The notes under the pieces: generated by a model | What the model saw: only the letters and a program-made list of their open reading frames with translations | Database searches by the model: none | Told to the model about the DNA's origin: nothing | Translations under genes and position numbers: made by a program | Assembly (NCBI GenBank): GCA_018350325.1 | Contig: JAEVLN010000006.1 | Coordinates: 1,743,693-1,807,692 of the forward strand | Origin: Globodera rostochiensis | Lineage: Eukaryota; Nematoda; Chromadorea; Rhabditida; Heteroderidae | Direction: 5' to 3' | DNA length: 64,000 nt | Shown: one piece after another, positions 22,490 to 33,355 of the stretch | How positions within the stretch are numbered: position 1 is the stretch's first letter | Layout of the letters: the number at the start of each line of letters is the position of its first letter

Positions 22490-23134
22490 ATAGAGGTGCG
22501 AACAATTACAACGCATCGATTGGGCTTCGAAAAACGGAACAAAATTTTGGCATTTAAAATTACGAACTATTATCAATATTTTGGAATTTTTACGTTTTTT
22601 TAGTCAATATTTTAATAAATATTTTGGAATGTTATTATTTAGTTAAGTCCATTTATTTGAGAATGTCTGCGGAAACTTTTGCTTTTTAAACTGCGGACGC
22701 CTGGGGGGCGAGATAGAACCCCTCAAAGTTTTTGCATTTTTAACTTACTTTTAGTGAATAAACTCATATCTCGCCCCCCAAGCGTCCGCATCAAAAAATG
22801 AATGTCACTTTGTGGGTAGAAATGTGGGGGGTGATCGATCAGTGTGCCAAGTTTCATTCCAAAACTCCACGGGCACTTGGGGACCTTCCCTTTGTTAGTC
22901 TAATAAAGAATTCGTTTTTTGTTTCAACTAAAAGTCAGAGCTAATCAAACTTTGTCAAATAGCCCCCCTAGAAACTACATTTTTCACCTTCAATCCCACT
23001 TTGGCTGAGCACTTTGCGAATGAGTGTTCAACGATGTAATGGGCAAAAAGGGTGAAGCAATCCCTCCATGGTGACTAATAAGCGGGAAAGGCAACGGAGA
23101 ACTTGGGGAAGGACGACATCCAACCCCAGCGGCA

Positions 23135-23392
23135 ATGGCCGAACATGTCAGGGACAGGAGCCCTTTACAACAAAAAAAAAGCCGAGTTTTCTGGGGCACT
23201 CTAGAGGAGAAGCTTATGAAGCTGAGAAAATCATTGTTGGAAGCAGCAGACGCGATTACCGAAATCGCCGATGAGTTATTTTCATACGACATGAAGCGAA
23301 ATGAGGAGGATGATGGGAAAGAAAAAGTCGGGAAGGGAAGATCCGGAGGTCCATTGGATGAAACGAAGGAAAGGAAATACCAAAAATTCTAA
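23135..23392 (+). CDS. Small charged ORF in duplication unit 1, uncertain
   Basis: An 85-residue frame is rich in Lys, Glu and Asp, with a likely helix (EEKLMKLRKSLLEAADAITE) and an acidic/basic tail (EEDDGKEKVGKGR). The twin frame at 28564 is 19 residues longer; here its ATG is replaced by TAA context, so only the inner ATG remains. I recognise no family. The frame being open in both copies is weak evidence because the copies are so recent. Confidence 0.3.
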   Translation: MAEHVRDRSPLQQKKSRVFWGTLEEKLMKLRKSLLEAADAITEIADELFSYDMKRNEEDDGKEKVGKGRSGGPLDETKERKYQKF

Positions 23393-23879
23393 AATGACCG
23401 AGACGGACAAAGGACCGATCCAACATTGAGACAAAACAAAACCATTTGACCAATTTCCCTTCAAAAATAATCACTCGCCCGCTTACCCTCTCCCTCAAAT
23501 GACCTATCAATTACTCACCAATTGCTTGCCCGAACTCCCCAACATAGCAGCCAACAAAATGAGCACAAACGCGAATTTCGCCTCGGAAGACTAAACCAAT
23601 TTGCCCAAAAATCAGAAAAATAACCTTACCATTGACGATCAGAAGAATTCAAAGCCAAAAAATTGTTCGGTGAAAGGAATGAAAATGAAATAAGAATGAA
23701 TGGAAGGATGGACAAATTGGAAAAAAATTCACAAAAGACACCCCGCCCGACCATCGACAAGTTGGCTCATTTGCATTTCTGAATGCCCACCAGCCAAAGT
23801 CAATAGCCGCGGGGCGCGGCTTCGCAGAACGCGGGGAATGTGATGGAGAAAGTGATCATTCAAATGATCGCTTCACAAT

Positions 23880-24100
23880 TTCTTCGCCCGTCCCTTCCCT
23901 TTCCCTTCTTTTGCTGTTAAATTGGCCGCTGTGTTACTCTCACCTCTCCCCCAATTCTCCCTTCCTCACGCATTCTCGTTCTATCCCCTCCCCAAAGTTG
24001 TCTAACCACCTCTCTCTCTCTCCTTTAGTCCTAGTCTCTCACTATGTTCCCATCGGTAGTCTTGATCAGAGCCCCTCCCCTTCGTGTGCTTATAAATGGG
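23880..24100. repeat. CT-rich low-complexity block
   Basis: TTCCCTTTCCC, CTCTCTCTCTCC and a poly-G run after CTTATAAATGG. A twin lies at about 29210-29445. No gene is supported. Confidence 0.5.
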
Positions 24101-24176
24101 GGGGGGGGTCGAGTGTCTCATCCCTATTACCATGGGTTACTAATAGAGGAAATACGGTAATCGCTCAAGGGGGCCT

Positions 24177-25013
24177 CCGCCCTGCGGGGTCACCCCAACC
24201 GAAACCAAACTCATTTATGTGCCAGTGCCAATGTTTTCTTTAACCAATCTAAGAAAGTAAACAAATTTATAATCAGATAAAAAAGCATATATCTTTATGA
24301 AGAATACGATTAAATTCTAAACCAAAATGAAAGATAAAAGAAAAAGAAAACCAAAAAATTCGCCAAATAAATGAGTAAACAGCTCCAAATACAATTCTCC
24401 AACTTCATCCGTCAGTCACATCCATCATTTCATTGTCGGTGTAATTTTGCCCTAAAAATATTTTTTTAAATTTCAAATTCACATAATTATTCAAAAAATT
24501 GCGCTTATCATAAGATAGGGTATTTACGCAACTCGCTACCTGCCAACACGCTACTTTTTTCAATCTTTTTTCCCTATATCTTTTTTTAAAGTCAACCAAA
24601 AGATTTTTGATATCATTCGAAAGCTTACAACAAGTAGAAGCTATCAACAAGCAAAAGCTAAGCGATTGAACAAATCTGAAAAAAGTTACGGCTAAAGAAA
24701 TCAAATTTTAAGCTTTACTGGCCATAACTTTTTTTTCAAATTTGTCCATTTGCGTCAGAATGAGTGCCTCTAAATCCTCGACAAATTATTTTTGAATTTC
24801 GGGAGGATTCTCTTCAAGTTGATGATATGTCCACATCTGTCCATTTGTAAATGAAACGGCTTTACAATAAAAGAAATTGTCTCAAATAATCTGATCACTT
24901 TAGGGCATCCGACTTCGAATTCCATAAAAATTTATCGTAGACGGTTGACGAGTTTGACTAAAATTGCGATGGAAGAAACGGCTTCATTAAAAGCATTATC
25001 ACAAACAGCCAAA
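24177..25013. pseudogene. Scrambled family-A pseudogene in unit 1
   Basis: On the minus strand a U1 piece (about 24177-24205), the family 3' flank and exon 4 (about 24210-24455, reverse of GACAAAATTACACCGACAATG) and a piece of exon 2 (about 24757-24885) match A8. On the plus strand about 24930-25010 is an exon-3 piece (TTATCGTAGACGGTTGACGAG). Mixed strands and missing exons make it non-coding. The twin lies at about 29658-30492. Confidence 0.7.
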
Positions 25014-25177
25014 AGCAAGAGGGGGCTTATAAAAATGGAAAATAAAATTTATTAATCTAAATTTTGAAAATGAAAAAGATAAATAAATTTTAGTAAAGTA
25101 AATCCTAAAAAGAAAAATCAATTTTAGTAATGTAATTTCTAAAAATAAAAGCAATGAAAGCACAAATTTTTTGGAAT

Positions 25178-25480
25178 CATGCCATTCTTGGGGCTTGGGG
25201 ATGGCATCCCCAAGCCCCAATTTCAAATAATGCCACCAAATGCACTTTGCGCGCTTTTCAGTGATCAAATGCCATGCCTTGGGGGCTTGGGGATGGCATC
25301 CCCGCGCGGCAGTTTTAAATTATGCCACCAAATTCACTCACTGTGCGTAGTGTGTTTGTTTGTGCTTTGTATGTGTACAAATTAATGTCATTTTTATGAT
25401 GAGATATACTGTAGTTTTTGTTTTGTAGTTTTCAAACCACTAAATTTCTGAGGGCAATATAAACAACCCAGTGAGTAGTG
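25178..25480 (+). promoter_or_regulatory. DOG-box repeat (about two units) and core promoter of A6
   Basis: Contains CATGCCATTC, GATGGCATCCCC, AATGCCACC, AATGCCATGCC, GATGGCATCC and TATGCCACC, then TGATGAGATATACTGTAG and GGCAATATAAACAACCCAGTGAG at about 25453, some 165 bases before the start codon. Confidence 0.6.
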
Positions 25481-25879
25481 GCATCATATCATTTTGAATC
25501 CATTTTATATTCGCCAGTTACAATCAAATATTATTTTATTTTCAACAAAATTATATTTTAAAAATGTTTATTAAAAATCCTTTGTATTTTTACAAAAAAT
25601 TTATTCATTTTCAGAAAAAAAATGAAAGTCTTCGCAATGCTTATGTTGCGTTTTGCATTTGTAATGCTTTTGTCGTCACTTCTTCGAAACGGGACTAAGG
25701 CAACTTTGGACGAATTGAATAAATTGGAAAAAATCGTGCCAAGAGTGGGCCGTTTCAATTGCGCAGCAAAAGCCACTCACTTGGCGTTAGTTAAATTTTT
25801 GGCATATTTTAAGTAAAATGAATTTCCCGCATCAATTAAGCGCATAATTATGAAAAAAACACAACCAAAATGGGGCCGG

Positions 25880-25982
25880 AGAAGAGTGGCTTAGGCCTAA
25901 GCCTAACAAACCCCAAGCCAGGGTGGCTTAGGCTTAAGCCTAAAAAACCCCAAGCCAGGGTGGCTTAGGCCTAAGCCTAACG
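25880..25982. repeat. GGCTTAGGCCTAAGCC phrase repeat, three units, intron 1 of A6
   Basis: Three units of TGGCTTAGGCCTAAGCCTAACAAACCCCAAGCCAGGG type. The middle unit has GGCTTAAGCC. It is copied exactly in A7 at about 31373-31467. Confidence 0.75.
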
Positions 25983-27129
25983 AATCCCCACTAATTCAAT
26001 CCAAAAATATTATTAAAAATCGGAAATAGTTTAAAAGGTCTTTAAAAATTGTTTACTCCTGCACAGACACTCACCGAATGTTATAAGAAATCTTTTATAA
26101 AATCGGGGTTCTGTCTCAACAAAATTAGTTGTCTTGACCACTAATATGTAAAAAAGCATTGCGGTCTAGCCGCACTTAATGTTATCGCCTTTAATTTGAT
26201 AATCCACAGATCTTCCAACCAATATTAATAAGATCAATGATTAAAGATTTTGATTTTTTTCATTAATTTATTTGTTAATTAACACAGATCATCCAATCAA
26301 TATTAAAATGATCATGAAGTCTTTGACTGACTTGCTTGACAAAGTGAAAAAATTTCCAATCGAAGGAATGGAAGAACCGTTGAGCCGTCGACTAAAAAAA
26401 CCTTTGGGAATTGCAATAGGCAATTGCGAGAAAATATTGGATGAAGTTGAACAATTTGGACAGGAGGGCAACAAAAAATATTTGGACATGTTATCGTCCA
26501 AAATAAATTCAATTAGAAAGGGAATTGACAAGGAGTTCAATACGTTCATCATGGAGGTTGAGCTGGCACTGATCGAGAAGGTCAACTGGACGTCGGGAAA
26601 TAACATCGAATTGGGCAAGAAATTTTATAATTTTTGGACATCGTCACTAATTAAAGAATCTTATTGTGAGAAAGATTCTTTTCGTCGCGTTGTGAAATGG
26701 ATAAGCGAACATGAAAGCCCGCGCAGTGAAAACGAAGTTAGAGATTTTCAGTCACTCATTTTTGACGCAAAACTGAAAATTTTGGAAAAAGAATTGTCTG
26801 AAAAAATTGCTGAATTTGAAGAACAAAAACCGAACATTGATGTGGACGGATTTGTGGAATTTTCCGATGAATTTATAAATAAATGGGAACAAATTGAACA
26901 AAAAATAGACACCGCAAATATTGCCGATAAAAAAACAGAAAAAGTTAATTTTTTAATTTGTAGAAAAGTAACTTTTAAAAATAATTTACAATTTAGACTT
27001 TGCGTGAAAGGTTGGACGAGATTGTTAAACGCGCGCTGAAAGAAATGGCTCCATTAAAAAAAACTATCAAAAAAACGCTTGCTGAAAAAGGCAAGAAAAT
27101 GATTTTACAAGCATATGAAGTCATGGTAA

Positions 27130-27735
27130 TTTACCGTACTTTTCTTCTGCGGACAAATTGTACGGTACTTTGCTGTTGTAAACAAATTGTACGGTACTTT
27201 TCTGTTGTAGACAAATTGTACGGTACTTTTATGTTATAGACATATTGTACGGTATTTGCTGTTGTAGACAAATTGTACGGTACTTTGCTGTTGTAAACAA
27301 ATTGTACGGTACTTTTCTGTTGTAGAAAATTGTACCGTACTTTTCTGCTGCGGACAAATTGTACGGTACTTTTTTGCTGTAGACAAATTGTACGGTACTT
27401 TGCTGTTGTAAACAAATTGTACCGTACTTTTCTGCTGCTGACAAATTGTACGGTACTTTCCTGCTGTAGACAAATTGTACGGTACTTTTCTGTTGTAGAC
27501 AAATGGTACGGTACTTTTTTGTTATAGACAAATTGTACGGTACTTTTCTGGTGTAGACATTTTTTGTTGTAGACAAATTGTACGGTACTTTTCTGTTGTA
27601 GACAAATTGTACGGTACTTTTTTGTTGTAGACAATTTGTACGGTACTTTTTTGTTATAGACAAATTGTACGGTACTTGCTGTTGTAGACAAATTGTACGG
27701 TACTTTTCTGCTGTAGACAAATTGTACGGTACTTA
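27130..27735. repeat. 29-bp minisatellite in intron 3 of A6
   Basis: About 21 units with subtypes CTGTTGTAGAC, CTGCTGCGGAC, TTGTTATAGAC and GGTGTAGACATT. It keeps the reverse strand open for over 180 codons in more than one frame, which is an artefact of the period. Confidence 0.9.
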
Positions 27736-28563
27736 CATATGATAGCAGAAATATTTAAGATCTGCACAGTTTTTTAAATAATTGGCTGTTTTTAAATTCA
27801 AAAAATATTTTTAGGACAAAAAAGGCGTCGAATGAAGTGATGGATGTGAAGATTGAGGCCGAGAAGTAATTGGACGATCATTTTTATTTCGGGAATTTTG
27901 CCTTTCTTTTCTTATTTTTACTTTGGTTTTGAATTTTTCTAACATTTTCGATTTAAATTTGTTTACTTTCCTCGATCGGTTAAAGAAAAAATTGGCGCTG
28001 GTACTCAAATAGTTGGTTTCAGTTGGGGGGCTGACCCCGCAGGGCGGTCCCGAACTACAGAATTCTGAGCTTAAATATTTAAAAAATGCATAATTAATAT
28101 CTTGCACAACCTGTTCCTTAAATCTCCTGTGGCTCCATTTATTTGAGAATGTCTGCGGAAACTTTTGCTTTTTAAACTGCGGACGCCTGGGGGGCGAGAT
28201 AGAACCCCTCAAAGTTTTTGCATTTTTAACTTACTTTTAGTGAATAAACTCATATCTCGCCCCCCAAGCGTCCGCATCAAAAAATGAATGTCACTTTGTG
28301 GGTAGAAATGTGGGGGGTGATCGATCAGTGTGCCAAGTTTCATTCCAAAACTCCACGGGCACTTGGGGACCTTCCCTTTGTTAGTCTAATAAAGAATTCG
28401 TTTTTTGTTTCAACTAAAAGTCAGAGCTAATCAAACTTTGTCAAATAGCCCCCCTAGAAACTACATTTTTCACCTTCAATCCCACTTTGGCTGAGCACTT
28501 TGCGAATGAGTGTTCAACGATGTAATGGGCAAAAAGGGTGAAGCAATCCCTCCATGGTGACTA

Positions 28564-28878
28564 ATGAGCGGGAAAGGCAACGGAGAACTTGGGGAAGGAC
28601 GACATCCAACCCCAGCGGCAATGGCCGAACATGTCAGGGACAGGAGCCCTTTACAACAAAAAAAAAGCCGAGTTTTCTGGGGCACTCTAGAGGAGAAGCT
28701 TATGAAGCTGAGAAAATCATTGTTGGAAGCAGCAGACGCGATTACCGAAATCGCCGATGAGTTATTTTCATACGACATGAAGCGAAATGAGGAGGATGAT
28801 GGGAAAGAAAAAGTCGGGAAGGGAAGATCCGGAGGTCCATTGGATAAAACGAAGGAAAGGAAATACCAAAAATTCTAA
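28564..28878 (+). CDS. Small charged ORF in duplication unit 2, uncertain
   Basis: 104 residues starting MSGKGNGELGEGRH, with the same helix and charged tail as the frame at 23135. One difference from the twin is E to K (LDKTKER). There is no signal peptide and no recognised domain. CT-rich DNA and a TATAAA stretch lie downstream rather than upstream. Confidence 0.35.
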   Translation: MSGKGNGELGEGRHPTPAAMAEHVRDRSPLQQKKSRVFWGTLEEKLMKLRKSLLEAADAITEIADELFSYDMKRNEEDDGKEKVGKGRSGGPLDKTKERKYQKF

Positions 28879-29657
28879 AATGACCGAGACGGACAAAGGA
28901 CCGATCCAACATTGAGACAAAACAAAACCATTTGACCAATTTCCCTTCAAAAATAATCACTCGCCCGCTTACCCTCTCCCTCAAATGACCTATCAATTAC
29001 TCACCAATTGCTTGCCCGAACTCCCCAACATAGCAGCCAACAAAATGAGCACAAACGCGAATTTCGCCTCGGAAGACTGAAACCAATTGACCAAAAATCA
29101 GAAAAATAACCTTACCATTGACGATCAGAAGAAAGTCAATAGCCGCGGGGCGCGGCTTCGCAGAACGCGGGGAATGTGATGGAGAAAGTGATCATTCAAA
29201 TGATCGCTTCACAATTCCTTCGCCCGTCCCTTCCCTTTCCCTTCTTTTGCTGTTGGATTGGCCGCTTGTTACTCTCACCTCTCCCCCAATTCTCCCTTCC
29301 TCACGCATTCTCGTTCTCTCCCCTCCCCAAAGTTGTCTAACCACCTCTCTCTCTCTCCTTTAGTCCTAGTCTCTCACTATGTTCCCATCGGTAGTCTTGA
29401 TCAGAGCCCCTCCCCTTCGTGTGCTTATAAATGGGGGGGGGGGATATTTTCTTTTTGATCAGATTTACTCTTTCATAATTAGACAAATAAACATTTGTTA
29501 ATCGCTCCGACCAAAAAACCAGCTAAAACAAAGGGAGGACTGCCGCCTCCTCCGGGGAGCTGAAATGCTCTCCGGAGGGGGGCCCAACAGTCGAGTGTCT
29601 CATCCCTATTACCATGGGTTACTAATAGAGGAAATACGGTAATCGCTCAAGGGGGCC

Positions 29658-30492
29658 TCCGCCCTGCGGGGTCACCCCAACCAAAACCAAACTCATTTGT
29701 GTGCCAGTGCCAATGTTTTCTTTAACCAATCTAAGAAAGTAAACAAATTTATAATCAGATAAAAAAGCATATATCTTTATGAAGAATACGATTAAATTCT
29801 AAACCAAAATGAAAGATAAAAGAAAAAGAAAGCCAAAAAATTCGCCAAATAAATGTGTAAACAGCTCCAAATACAATTCTCCAACTTCATCCGTCAGTCA
29901 CATCCATCATTTCATCGTCGGTGTAATTTTGCCCTAATATTTTTTTAAATTTCTAAATCACATAATTATTCAAAAAATTGCGCTTATCATAAGATAGGGT
30001 ATTTACGCAACTCGCTACCTGCCAACACGCTACTTTTTTCAATCTTTTTTCCCTATATCTTTTTTTAAAGTCAACCAAAAGATTTTTGATATCATTCGAA
30101 AGCTTACAACAAGTAGAAGCTATCAACAAGCAAAAGCTAAGCGATTGAACAAATCTGAAAAAAGTTACGGCTAAAGAAATCAAATTTTAAGCTTTACTGG
30201 CCATAACTTTTTTTTCAAATTTGTCCATTTGCGTCAGAATGAGTGCCTCTAAATCCTCGACAAATTATTTTTGAATTTCGGGAGGATTCTCTTCAAGTTG
30301 ATGATATGTCCACATCTGTCCATTTGTAAATGAAACGGCTTTACAATAAAAGAAATTGTCTCAAATAATCTGATCACTTTAGGGCATCCGACTTCGAATT
30401 CCATAAAAATTTATCGTAGACGGTTGACGAGTTTGACTAAAATTGCGATGGAAGAAACGGCTTCATTAAAAGCATTATCACAAACAGCCAAA
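29658..30492. pseudogene. Scrambled family-A pseudogene in unit 2
   Basis: Twin of 24177-25013, with the same mix of minus-strand U1 piece, 3' flank, exon 4 and part of exon 2, and a plus-strand exon-3 piece. About 150 bases of unrelated DNA (ATATTTTCTTTTTGATCAG ... GGCCCAACAG) are inserted just before it. Confidence 0.7.
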
Positions 30493-30657
30493 AGCAAGAG
30501 GGGGCTTATAAAAATGGAAAATAAAATTTATTAATCTAAATTTTGAAAATGAAAAAGATAAATAAATTTTAGTAAAGTAAATCCTAAAAAGAAAAATCAA
30601 TTTTAGTAATGTAATTTCTAAAAATAAAAGCAATGAAAGCACAAATTTTTTGGAATC

Positions 30658-30960
30658 ATGCCATTCTTGGGGCTTGGGGATGGCATCCCCAAGCCCCAAT
30701 TTCAAATAATGCCACCAAATGCACTTTGCGCGCTTTTCAGTGATCATATGCCATGCCTTGGGGGCTTGGGGATGGCATCCCCGCGCGGCAGTTTTAAATT
30801 ATGCCACCAAATTCACTCACTGTGCGTAGTTTGTTTGTTTGTGCTTTGTATGTGTACAAATTAGTGTCATTTTTATGATGAGATATACTGTAGTTTTTGT
30901 TTTGTAGTTTTCAAACCACAAAATTTCTGAGGGCAATATAAACAACCCAGTGAGTAGTGG
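30658..30960 (+). promoter_or_regulatory. DOG-box repeat (about two units) and core promoter of A7
   Basis: Same as the A6 promoter except GTGATCATATGCC in place of GTGATCAAATGCC. GGCAATATAAACAACCCAGTGAG lies at about 30932. Confidence 0.6.
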
Positions 30961-31100
30961 CATCATATCATTTTGAATCCATTTTATATTCGCCAGTTAC
31001 AATCAAATATTATTTTATTTTCAACAAAATTATATTTTAAAAATGTTTATTAAAAATCCTTTGTATTTTTACAAAAAATTTATTCATTTTCAGAAAAAAA

Positions 31101-33355
31101 ATGAAAGTCTTCGCAATGCTTATGTTGCGTTTTGCATTTGTAATGCTTTTGTCGTCACTTCTTCGAAACGGGACTAAGGCAACTTTGGACGAATTGAATA
31201 AATTGGAAAATTGGAAAAAATCGTGCCAAGAGTGGGCCGTTTCAATTGCGCAGCAAAAGCCACTCACTTGGCGTTAGTTAAATTTTTGGCATATTTTAAG
31301 TAAAATGAATTTCCCGCATCAATTAAGCGCATAATTATGAAAAAAGCACAACCAAAATGGGGCCGGAGAAGAGTGGCTTAGGCCTAAGCCTAACAAACCC
31401 CAAGCCAGGGTGGCTTAGGCTTAAGCCTAAAAAACCCCAAGCCAGGGTGGCTTAGGCCTAAGCCTAACGAATCCCCACTAATTCAATCCAAAAATATTAT
31501 TAAAAATCGGAAATAGTTTAAAAGGTCTTTAAAAATTGTTTACTCCTGCACAGACACTCACCGAATGTTATAAGAAATCATTTACAAAATCGGGGTTCTG
31601 TCTCAACAAAATTAGTTGTCTTGACCACTAATATGTAAAAAAGCATTACGGTCTAGCCGCTCTTAAAGTTTTCGCCTTTAATTTGTTAATTAACACAGAT
31701 CATCCAACCAATATTAATAAGATCAATGATTAAAGATTTTGATTTTTTTCATTAATTTATTTGTTAATTAACACAGATCATCCAATCAATATTAAAATGA
31801 TCATGAAGTCTTTGACTGACTTGCTTGACAAAGTGAAAAAATTTCCAATCGAAGGAATGGAAGAACCGTTGAGCCGTCGACTAAAAAAACCTTTGGGAAT
31901 TGCAATAGGCAATTGCGAGAAAATATTGGATGAAGTTGAACAATTTGGACAGGAGGGCAACAAAAAATATTTGGACATGTTATCGTCCAAAATAAATTCA
32001 ATTAGAAAGGGAATTGACAAGGAGTTCAATACGTTCATCATGGAGGTTGAGCTGGCACTGATCGAGAAGGTCAACTGGACGTCGGGAAATAACATCGAAT
32101 TGGGCAAGAAATTTTATAATTTTTGGACATCGTCACTAATTAAAGAATCTTATTGTGAGAAAGATTCTTTTCGTCGCGTTGTGAAATGGATAAGCGAACA
32201 TGAAAGCCCGCGCAGTGAAAACGAAGTTAGAGATTTTCAGTCACTCATTTTTGACGCAAAACTGAAAATTTTGGAAAAAGAATTGTCTGAAAAAATTGCT
32301 GAATTTGAAGAACAAAAACCGAACATTGATGTGGACGGATTTGTGGAATTTTCCGATGAATTTATAAATAAATGGGAACAAATTGAACAAAAAATAGACA
32401 CCGCAAATATTGCGGATAAAAAAATAGAAAAAGTTAATTTTTTAATTTGTAGAAAAGTAACTTTTAAAAATAATTTACAATTTAGACTTTGCGTGAAAGG
32501 TTGGACGAGATTGTTAAACGCGCGCTGAAAGAAATGGCTCCATTAAAAAAAACTATCAAAAAAACGCTTGCTGAAAAAGGCAAGAAAATGATTTTACAAG
32601 CATATGAAGTCATGGTAATTTACCGTACTTTTCTTCTGCGGACAAATTGTACGGTACTTTGCTGTTGTAAACAAATTGTACGGTACTTTTCTGTTGTAGA
32701 CAAATTGTACGGTACTTTTATGTTATAGACATATTGTACGGTATTTGCTGTTGTAGACAAATTGTACGGTACTTTGCTGTTGTAAACAAATTGTACGGTA
32801 CTTTTCTGTTGTAGAAAATTGTACCGTACTTTTCTGCTGCGGACAAATTGTACGGTACTTTTTTGCTGTAGACAAATTGTACGGTACTTTGCTGTTGTAA
32901 ACAAATTGTACCGTACTTTTCTGCTGCTGACAAATTGTACGGTACTTTCCTGCTGTAGACAAATTGTACGGTACTTTTCTGTTGTAGACAAATGGTACGG
33001 TACTTTTTTGTTATAGACAAATTGTACGGTACTTTTTTTGTTATAGACAAATTGTACGGTACTTTTCTGGTGTAGACATTTTTTGTTGTAGACAAATTGT
33101 ACGGTACTTTTCTGTTGTAGACAAATTGTACGGTACTTTTTTGTTGTAGACAATTTGTACGGTACTTTTTTGTTATAGACAAATTGAACGGTACTTTGCT
33201 GTTGTAAACAAATTGTACCGTACTTTTCTGCTGCTGACAAATTGTACGGTACTTACATATGATAGCAAAAATATTTAAGATCTGCACAGTTTTTTAAATA
33301 ATTGGCTGTTTTTAAATTCAAAAAATATTTTTAGGACAAAAAAGGCGTCGAATGA
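31101..33355 (+). CDS. A7: secreted protein, four-exon family (short exon-3 form)
   Basis: Exons 31101-31272, 31777-32432, 32486-32614 and 33335-33355 join into 325 residues, phases 1, 0, 0. The signal peptide is MKVFAMLMLRFAFVMLLSSL followed by LRNGTKA. Exon 2 is complete (SRRLKKPLGIAIGNCEK, IDKEFNTFIMEVELALIEK, SYCEKDSFRRVVKW, EKELSEKIAEFEEQKP, DVDGFVEFSDEFINKW). Exon 3 is the 43-residue form lacking the FDGAA region. Exon 4 reads DKKGVE and stops early relative to A2. It is the intact twin of A6. Secreted; function unknown. Confidence 0.78.
32619..33255. repeat. 29-bp minisatellite in intron 3 of A7
   Basis: About 22 units. The order of variants matches A6 except for one added TTTGTTATAGACAAATTGTACGG unit near 33030 and an exchanged 3' end (GCTGTTGTAAACAAATTGTACCG), so it has already changed since the duplication. 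Confidence 0.9.

Larger units (their letters stand above)
25622..27835 (+). pseudogene. A6: family member broken by an 8-bp deletion in exon 1
   Basis: The exon positions match A7: 25622-25785, 26288-26943, 26997-27125 and 27815-27835. Exon 1 is 164 bases against 172 in A7. The run AAATTGGAAAATTGGAAAAAATCG in A7 is AAATTGGAAAAAATCG here, a slip between two TTGGAAAA copies. The frame shifts after KLEK, and if spliced normally it meets TAA a few codons into exon 2. Exons 2 and 3 remain open and almost identical to A7, so the lesion is young. It could still make an N-terminally truncated intracellular product from an inner ATG, which I consider unlikely. Confidence 0.75.
22648..28133 (+). repeat. 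Tandem duplication unit 1 (about 5.49 kb, contains A6)
   Basis: CCATTTATTTGAGAATGTCTGCGG begins both units (22648 and 28134). From there to the end of A6/A7 the two are nearly identical, including foldback, charged ORF, CT-rich block, scrambled fragments, promoter and gene. Differences: unit 1 has about 150 extra bases near 23650-23800, while unit 2 has an insertion near 29445-29590 and one more minisatellite unit. Confidence 0.9.
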
